From contig PMBV01000311.1 in NCBI GenBank assembly GCA_003153055.1, forward strand, positions 468-15,727: a stretch of 15,260 bases of DNA. The letters are read 5' to 3'. Position numbers and translations under genes: made by a program. Of this stretch, positions 10,793 to 15,260 are shown one piece after another (the stretch's first letter is position 1; every line of letters begins with the position of its first letter). Below the pieces are notes generated by a model. That model was not told where the DNA came from. It did no database searches and worked only from the letters and a program-made list of their open reading frames with translations. The stretch comes from Myxococcales bacterium (lineage in GTDB: Bacteria; Myxococcota; Myxococcia; Myxococcales; Myxococcaceae).

Positions 10793-13678
10793 ATGCGCTT
10801 CGTGCTTGCCCTCCCGGTCATCGCCGCGTGCGCCTCGGTTTCCCCCCGGTTCGAGCAAGACGTGGCCGCGTCGTTCGCTCACGACGACATGCGGCGCCTC
10901 GTCACCGAGGACGTCGAGCTCTACTACCCGGCGAACTATTCGGAGCAAGCCCACCGGGTCGCCGCCCGCGCCAGTGAGTGCCTCCGAGCCCTGCGCGCTC
11001 ACCAGCTGACCCAGCGCGACCATGGGCGGGCACTCCTCTTCCTCACCTCGGCCAACTTCAACAACGCCTACGTGGGCGGGCAGACATTTGGCGAGCCGCT
11101 GCACTCCGTCGAGCCGTTGTCGGCCACCTGGGAGCTCTTCAACTGGTATGGCCTCTCGGCCGCCGACACCGGAGACATCGCCTGCCATGAGATGTTCCAC
11201 TACGCCCACTTCGAGCAGCTCGAGGGCGTCTGGCGGTACGTCAACCTCATCGTCGGCCCGGTCGTCCCCTCCCAGGCCTTCCTCGAACGGTGGTTCACCG
11301 AGGGGGTCGCCGAGTACTACGAGGGTCGCATCGAGCGCCCCACGGGCCGGCCGCACAGCCCGATGTACCAGGGCCTTTTCGACTCCTTCGTGGCGGCGAG
11401 GAAGGGTGCGCTCGGGGGCGGCGACCTGAGCCTCGCCCAGCGCGAGCTTCTCCCCGCCTCGGGTGCCTACCTCACTGGCCTCTACTTCGTGGAGTGGCTG
11501 GCCAAGACCTATGGGGAAGAGAAGCTGTGGGCGTTGATGGAGCTCCAGGGCAAGAGCCTCTTTTCACCCTTCGGCGTCACGCTCCGCTTCCGCTCGGTGT
11601 ACGGCGCCTCGGCTGGTGCCTTGCTCGACCTCTGGCAGGCCTCGCTCAAGGAGCACCTGGTGGTGCGAACCCGCCCCGAGCGCCAGCGGATCCTTCGGGG
11701 CGACGTTGGCATGCTGGCGCGCATCGCCACGCACCCGGCGAGCGGGACCATCGCGCTGGTCTCCGTCGGCCTCGAGGAGGTCCCCATGCTGCGAATCCTC
11801 TCCTCCGAGGGAACGGTCCTGGCCGAGCGGCGCCTGAATCGCCTCACGCCCGATCGCGACTGGGTGTCGAGCGGCCCATCGTCCATGAGCGGGCTGAGCT
11901 TCTCCGGTGATGGACGTTTCCTCTTTCTGATCAACGACGACCTGGTCGAGCGCGGTGACACTCGGGCGCAGATCTGGAAGATCGATGTCGCGACCCTCGA
12001 GGTCGTTCAGGTCTGGCAGGACGTGGGACGGGGCATGGGCGGCTCGGTCTCACCCGATGGCCGGAAGTACACCTTCATCGAGCTGCCACCTTCGGGAAGC
12101 GCGCGAATCGTCGAGCGGGAGCTCGAGACGGGCATGTCCGAGGTGCTCTTCGAGGCGCCACCGGGTGTTGGGCTGGGAGCTCCGGCTTGGAACTCCGCGG
12201 GCACCAGCCTCGCGCTCTCGCTCCACGACGGCAACGGTTGGAACCTGGCGATCCGAACCGAGGACGGCCGAGTTCGGCGGCTCACCAGCGACGGAGCGTT
12301 CAACTACGCCCCCCGGTGGTCCGATGACAGCCACCTCGTCTTCGCCCGGACAGCTGGCTCGTACCTCCAGGTGCATCGCGTCGACGTCGCCACGGGGCGC
12401 CTCGAGCGCCTGAGCGACACGCCCTACGGCATCATGGATCCGAGCCCGATGCCCGGCGGTGTCGCGGTAGTCAACCGTGACGGCACCCACTGGTCTCTCG
12501 ACGTAGTGCCCCAGGAGCCCCTGGAGACGCTCGCCGAAGGTGCCCCGTGGCCCGCCGAGTCAGAGGCGCTGGCCGAGCCCCGCCACGAGCCACCGAAGTT
12601 GGCGGTGGAAGAAGACACGGCCTACTCGCCGTTAGACCACCTGTTCATCCCCGCGCTCAGGGCCCCCGGAGTGCTGTTCGGCCTCGGCTCGGACAAGGCT
12701 GGCCAACCGGCCGTCGTCACCTCGTTGTACGCGTCTTTGGCCGGGAGCGATCGTCTCGGCTTCCACACCTGGGCGCTGAACGCACAGCTGGATCTCCCTG
12801 CGCTCACGAGCCTCATCTGGGCTGGCTACCGCAACCTCCAGCTCGCCCCCTGGAGCTTCACCGCCCAGGTGAGCCGCGAAGGCTACTCGGACATCGCCTA
12901 CTGGTCGGGGGCCCTGTCGGTGGATCGCACGATCTTCACCGCCCCAGTGTCTCTGGGAGGCCGGTTCGAGCTCGCCCAGCCCTTTGGTTGGCCCACTGAG
13001 CGCTTCATCGGGCCCTTCGTGTCCTTCTCGTGGGGGGCCTCCGACGGGACGAGCTATGGCGGGGCCCAGCGCCAGCTGACCTTCAGCCTCGACGCCGCCG
13101 CCTACCCTCGGGCCATCGGCAGCAACCGAGACATGGCCGATCTACGACTGGGCGTCTCGCTGGCCATTCCCTTGCCGATCTCGAAACGAAACTCGCTCCT
13201 CGTCTCGCTGGTCGGGCGGACGCTGCCTGGCGCCCCCGATGGGAGCCTCCGCGTCGGCGGAGTCAGCAGAGGGACGGCGCTGATGACGGGCGCCCGAACC
13301 TCGGACCCCAGCCCTGGAGTGTTCCTGCCGGGCGGCCTGGTGGAGGGCCTCCGGGGCTTCGACGATCATGTCATGCGAGCCACTTCAGTCGCCCTGGGCA
13401 CGGTGCGCTACCGCTACTCCTTCATCATCGACCGCGGGTTCCTCTCGACCTTCTACATCTTCCCCTCGCTCTTCTTTCGGCAGGTCGACGCGGAGATCTT
13501 CGGGAGCGCCGCGGTGACCGATGCCGAGCACGGCACCTGGGCCAGAGCCGCGGGCGCCGCGGTCTTCCTCCGGGTCTTGCTCGGTGGCGCGCTCTCGGCC
13601 TCGCTGTACTACCAGTTTGCCTGGCGGTTCGACTTCGGCTTGCCGCCGCTCCACGTCGTGGGCTTTGCCCTGGAATGA
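10793..13678 (+). CDS. Putative outer-membrane protein: metalloprotease-like domain, beta-propeller, Omp85-like barrel
   Basis: 961 aa. Start ATG 10793 is fixed by an in-frame stop at 10775. Seen: a short N-terminus MRFVLALPVIAAC with a lipobox-like IAAC (Cys13); a gluzincin-type protease module with HEMFH (132-136) and WFTEGVAEYYE (167-177), where E170 is the likely third zinc ligand; a region with WD40/PD40-like propeller repeats (about 305-575: SFSGDGRFLFLI, VSPDGRKYTFIE, WNSAGTSLALSL, WSDDSHLVFART); and a C-terminal beta-rich part (about 615-961) with the LRGF motif (853-856) and alternating aromatic strands such as RYRYSFIIDRGFLSTFYIF, typical of Omp85/BamA-family barrels. Inferred: a barrel in the outer membrane carrying a protease and a propeller. 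Direction of topology, substrate and lipidation are unproven. The neighbouring genes do not reveal a pathway. Confidence 0.8.
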   Translation: MRFVLALPVIAACASVSPRFEQDVAASFAHDDMRRLVTEDVELYYPANYSEQAHRVAARASECLRALRAHQLTQRDHGRALLFLTSANFNNAYVGGQTFGEPLHSVEPLSATWELFNWYGLSAADTGDIACHEMFHYAHFEQLEGVWRYVNLIVGPVVPSQAFLERWFTEGVAEYYEGRIERPTGRPHSPMYQGLFDSFVAARKGALGGGDLSLAQRELLPASGAYLTGLYFVEWLAKTYGEEKLWALMELQGKSLFSPFGVTLRFRSVYGASAGALLDLWQASLKEHLVVRTRPERQRILRGDVGMLARIATHPASGTIALVSVGLEEVPMLRILSSEGTVLAERRLNRLTPDRDWVSSGPSSMSGLSFSGDGRFLFLINDDLVERGDTRAQIWKIDVATLEVVQVWQDVGRGMGGSVSPDGRKYTFIELPPSGSARIVERELETGMSEVLFEAPPGVGLGAPAWNSAGTSLALSLHDGNGWNLAIRTEDGRVRRLTSDGAFNYAPRWSDDSHLVFARTAGSYLQVHRVDVATGRLERLSDTPYGIMDPSPMPGGVAVVNRDGTHWSLDVVPQEPLETLAEGAPWPAESEALAEPRHEPPKLAVEEDTAYSPLDHLFIPALRAPGVLFGLGSDKAGQPAVVTSLYASLAGSDRLGFHTWALNAQLDLPALTSLIWAGYRNLQLAPWSFTAQVSREGYSDIAYWSGALSVDRTIFTAPVSLGGRFELAQPFGWPTERFIGPFVSFSWGASDGTSYGGAQRQLTFSLDAAAYPRAIGSNRDMADLRLGVSLAIPLPISKRNSLLVSLVGRTLPGAPDGSLRVGGVSRGTALMTGARTSDPSPGVFLPGGLVEGLRGFDDHVMRATSVALGTVRYRYSFIIDRGFLSTFYIFPSLFFRQVDAEIFGSAAVTDAEHGTWARAAGAAVFLRVLLGGALSASLYYQFAWRFDFGLPPLHVVGFALE

Positions 13679-13712
13679 CCCTCGAGACCGTGACGTTGCC
13701 GGGCTGACCAGC

Positions 13713-13728
13713 TAGCATTCAGCCCCCA
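13713..13728 (+). promoter_or_regulatory. Candidate -10 of a near-leaderless message
   Basis: TAGCAT (13713-13718) lies 9 nt before ATG 13728, with a C-rich run (CCCCC) directly before the start and no Shine-Dalgarno. No -35 is visible. The predicted start is within about 3 nt of ATG. Confidence 0.3.
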
Positions 13729-14153
13729 TGCGGACGATCCCTTCGCTCCTCGCGCTGGCCCTGGCTCTGGGTGGGCTGGGCGTCCTGGCAGATGGGGCAA
13801 CCGACCCTCGCCGGGGGGTGAAGTCCTACCAGCAGCGCTCCGAGGAGCTCCCGCCTGGCACCGTGACGCCTCGGCACGGTCAAGTGCAGCACTATGAGCC
13901 CACCGCACTGACCGAGGAGGAGCGGGAGGCCGCCCGAGCCAGAGCTCGCCAGAAGATGGGCACCTGGGTCGAGAGCGAGCCGCCGCCTCCTGCGTCGCCT
14001 TTCCCCTGGGGTCCCCTGTTCGCCACCCTCCTCGCCTTTGCCGTGGCGGCGCCGCTGGCCTGGTCGAGCTATCGCCGTCACATCGCAGAGATGCCCGACC
14101 CCAATGCCCTCGGCGTGCCCCGCCGACGTCCGCCCACCAGGCTCTCCCGCTGA
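13728..14153 (+). CDS. Small exported or membrane-anchored protein, unknown function
   Basis: 141 aa. Not recognised. Seen: a signal-peptide-like N-terminus (MRTIPSLLALALALGGLGVLA, residues 1-21), a charged linker with TALTEEEREAARARARQKMG (59-78), a Pro-rich SEPPPPASPFPWG stretch, one hydrophobic helix (about 96-113) and a basic tail ending RRRPPTRLSR. Inferred topology: periplasmic loop between the signal and the single transmembrane helix, with a cytoplasmic basic tail; if the N-terminus is not cleaved there are two helices. It follows the large barrel protein by 49 nt in the same direction but has its own -10 candidate and lacks a Shine-Dalgarno, so it may be transcribed separately as a leaderless message. 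Confidence 0.7.
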   Translation: MRTIPSLLALALALGGLGVLADGATDPRRGVKSYQQRSEELPPGTVTPRHGQVQHYEPTALTEEEREAARARARQKMGTWVESEPPPPASPFPWGPLFATLLAFAVAAPLAWSSYRRHIAEMPDPNALGVPRRRPPTRLSR

Positions 14154-14215
14154 AGACGTTTTCGATGGAATGACGAGTCGTTGCGGGGCAGGACCCCTCG
14201 GATGTCAGCCCCACC

Positions 14216-14231
14216 TGCTATGCCGACCCCA
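14216..14231 (+). promoter_or_regulatory. Candidate extended -10 of a leaderless message
   Basis: TGC plus TATGCC (14219-14224) forms an extended -10-like element 6 nt before ATG 14231, so transcription would begin at or next to the A of ATG. A C-run (CCCC) precedes the start and there is no Shine-Dalgarno or -35. Confidence 0.35.
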
Positions 14232-14920
14232 TGAAGCAAGCCTACTCGGTGCAGCAGGTCGCAGGGCTCCTCGGGACCTCAACCGAGGTGACTCGTGCGC
14301 TGGTCGGAATGGTGCTGGGTGAGGCCCGCGACCTCCTGAGCGGTGATGACCTCGCGCGGGTCTCCGCGGCTCACCACCTGGTGCATGGCGGCGCGTCCAG
14401 TGGTGAGTCGGGAGCGAGCCTTCACCTCGGGGGGCAGGCCGCGGGTCGAGGCCGCTCGGAGACGAACCAGGGCGTGTTCGACTTCGCTCGCCCGATGCGA
14501 CGACAGGAAGCCGAGGCCCTCTTCTCCCAGGCGGTGCAGCTCGAGGCCCATGACACGCTCCAGGCCCTGCAGGCGTACGCCGAGGTGATCGCCAACGACC
14601 CCCAGCACGCCGACGCCCACGTCAACCGGGGCCGTCTGCTTCACCAGCTCGGTCAGCTCAAAGAAGCCGAGGCCCACTACGTGGCGGCGCTGGTCTCTCG
14701 GCCGAGCGACACGACAGCCACCTTCAACCTCGCCGTCGTGCTGGAAGATCAGGGGCGAGTCGACGACGCCATCGAGCGATACCACCAGGCCATCGAGCTC
14801 GAGCCGAGCTCAGTCGACGCCTACTTCAACCTCGCTCGCCTCTACGAGCGCAAGGGAGAGAAGATGGCGGCGATCCGGCACCTCAAGGACTACAAGCGCC
14901 TGCTCGCCGAGCGCTCGTGA
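14231..14920 (+). CDS. HTH-like plus tetratricopeptide-repeat protein
   Basis: 229 aa, cytoplasmic. Seen: an N-terminal segment YSVQQVAGLLGTSTEVTRALV (5-25) that resembles a MerR-type helix-turn-helix, a low-complexity Gly/Ser linker (53-80), the short GVFDFARPM motif (81-89), then TPR units at about 92-124, 127-159 (DAHVNRGRLLHQLGQLKEAE), 161-193 (TFNLAVVLEDQGRVDDAIE) and 195-226 (DAYFNLARLYERKGEKMAA). Known: proteins pairing a MerR-like head with TPRs and an FDF motif occur in proteobacterial and myxobacterial genomes; their function is not settled. The HTH here looks weakened, because the expected second helix is not clear, so DNA binding is uncertain. The gene ends just before a convergent gene, and a 7-bp hairpin (14911-14938) spans its stop. 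Confidence 0.8.
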   Translation: MKQAYSVQQVAGLLGTSTEVTRALVGMVLGEARDLLSGDDLARVSAAHHLVHGGASSGESGASLHLGGQAAGRGRSETNQGVFDFARPMRRQEAEALFSQAVQLEAHDTLQALQAYAEVIANDPQHADAHVNRGRLLHQLGQLKEAEAHYVAALVSRPSDTTATFNLAVVLEDQGRVDDAIERYHQAIELEPSSVDAYFNLARLYERKGEKMAAIRHLKDYKRLLAERS

Positions 14921-14938
14921 AGGCCGCTGGGCGAGCGC
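14911..14938. terminator. Weak convergent hairpin at gene ends
   Basis: GCGCTCG (14911-14917) pairs with CGAGCGC (14932-14938) around a 14-nt loop that includes the TGA stop of the TPR gene. No T-run follows on either strand, so terminator function is weakly supported. Confidence 0.25.
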
Positions 14939-14945
14939 GCGATGC

Positions 14946-15260
14946 CTACTTGACGTCGTCGACCGTCCACTCCACGGTCTGGAGCAGCTCACGGCGGTGC
15001 TTCTTCACGTCGGCGTCGAGGAACTGCACTGCCGTCTCGAGGTGATCCATCATGCGGAACGGCTTGCGCTTGCTCACCTTGAGCTGCATGAGCGCGTGCA
15101 CGAGCCAGGGGAAGACCGCCGTCACGTCACAGTGGCAGTAGACCGAGCCAGTCTCCACCGCGTCGGCCGAGACCTTGCCCCAGGTGTGGCCCTCGCCAGC
15201 AGGGCAGCTCGACAGCGCGCCGTTGTCCACCGGGTCGACGCAGAACTGCACGTCGATGTC
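14946..15260 (-). CDS. 3' end of an unrecognised gene (cut by window edge)
   Basis: 104 C-terminal residues, from the window edge to TAG at 14946-14948; the frame is open across the edge, so the beginning is missing. Not recognised. Seen: a cysteine-bearing region (FCVDP, LSSCPAG, SVYCHCDV) followed by a hydrophobic TAVFPWLVHALMQL helix, a basic KVSKRKPFRMM segment and an acidic/helical end (ETAVQFLDADVKKHRRELLQTVEW). The CxC and other cysteines could bind metal, which is speculation. It is convergent with the TPR gene, with 25 nt between the stops. Confidence 0.65.
   Translation of the reverse strand, partial: DIDVQFCVDPVDNGALSSCPAGEGHTWGKVSADAVETGSVYCHCDVTAVFPWLVHALMQLKVSKRKPFRMMDHLETAVQFLDADVKKHRRELLQTVEWTVDDVK

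Noticed and set aside
10709..11356. 216-codon upstream extension of the 430 aa minus-strand gene
   Set aside because: It is antisense to the barrel protein from 10793, has biased composition, and crosses a terminator-like element. ATG 10708 is a better start.
1..15260. CRISPR array, tRNA, rRNA or insertion sequence
   Set aside because: No regularly spaced repeats, no tRNA cloverleaf-like sequence, no rRNA-like segment and no transposase frame or terminal inverted repeats were seen by eye.

Overview
The window is a high-GC, gene-dense bacterial chromosome segment. The ribosomal protein types, the mix of housekeeping genes with lineage-restricted hypothetical proteins, and the strong G/C bias at third codon positions (with long antisense shadow frames) suggest a myxobacterium (Myxococcota). 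That assignment rests on my recognition of protein types and was not tested by a search.

Layout. (1) Positions 1-1360, minus strand: the 5' end of rpsL (S12), preceded by rimI (S18 N-acetyltransferase) and a SurA-N-like periplasmic chaperone gene; the last two overlap by ATGA. (2) Positions 1359-3058, plus strand: a zinc-finger-less DnaJ/CbpA-type co-chaperone whose start codon overlaps the divergent chaperone start in a shared CATG, then a HEAT-repeat protein. (3) Positions 3081-6884, plus strand: a promoter and structured leader, then rpsF (S6), rpsR (S18) and rplI (L9), a Rho-independent terminator, dnaB, and a response regulator with a degenerate GGDEF domain that overlaps the dnaB stop. 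(4) Positions 6885-7637, minus strand: a class I glutamine-amidotransferase-like (C26/PuuD-type) hydrolase, convergent with the regulator and sharing a TGATCA stop-stop palindrome. (5) Positions 7722-8930, plus strand: a clear promoter and a three-gene operon (acidic-tailed 65 aa protein, DUF1844 protein, four-helix membrane protein). (6) Positions 8931-9415: a non-coding stretch with a 38-nt near-perfect palindrome. (7) Positions 9416-10708, minus strand: a 430 aa cysteine-free protein of unknown function. (8) Positions 10793-14920, plus strand: a 961 aa putative outer-membrane protein combining a gluzincin protease-like domain, a beta-propeller and an Omp85-like barrel; a small exported or membrane protein; and an HTH+TPR protein. 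(9) Positions 14946-15260, minus strand: the 3' end of an unrecognised gene.

How it fits together. The centre is the classical rpsF-rpsR-rplI-dnaB translation/replication block, flanked by protein-quality genes (SurA-like, J-protein, HEAT) and by rimI, whose textbook substrate is S18. No mobile element, CRISPR array, tRNA or rRNA was seen. The features most worth a second look are the protease-propeller-barrel protein, the dnaB-coupled regulator that has lost the GG of GGDEF but kept an RxxD I-site, the 38-nt palindrome, and the hairpins in the rpsL and rpsF leaders.
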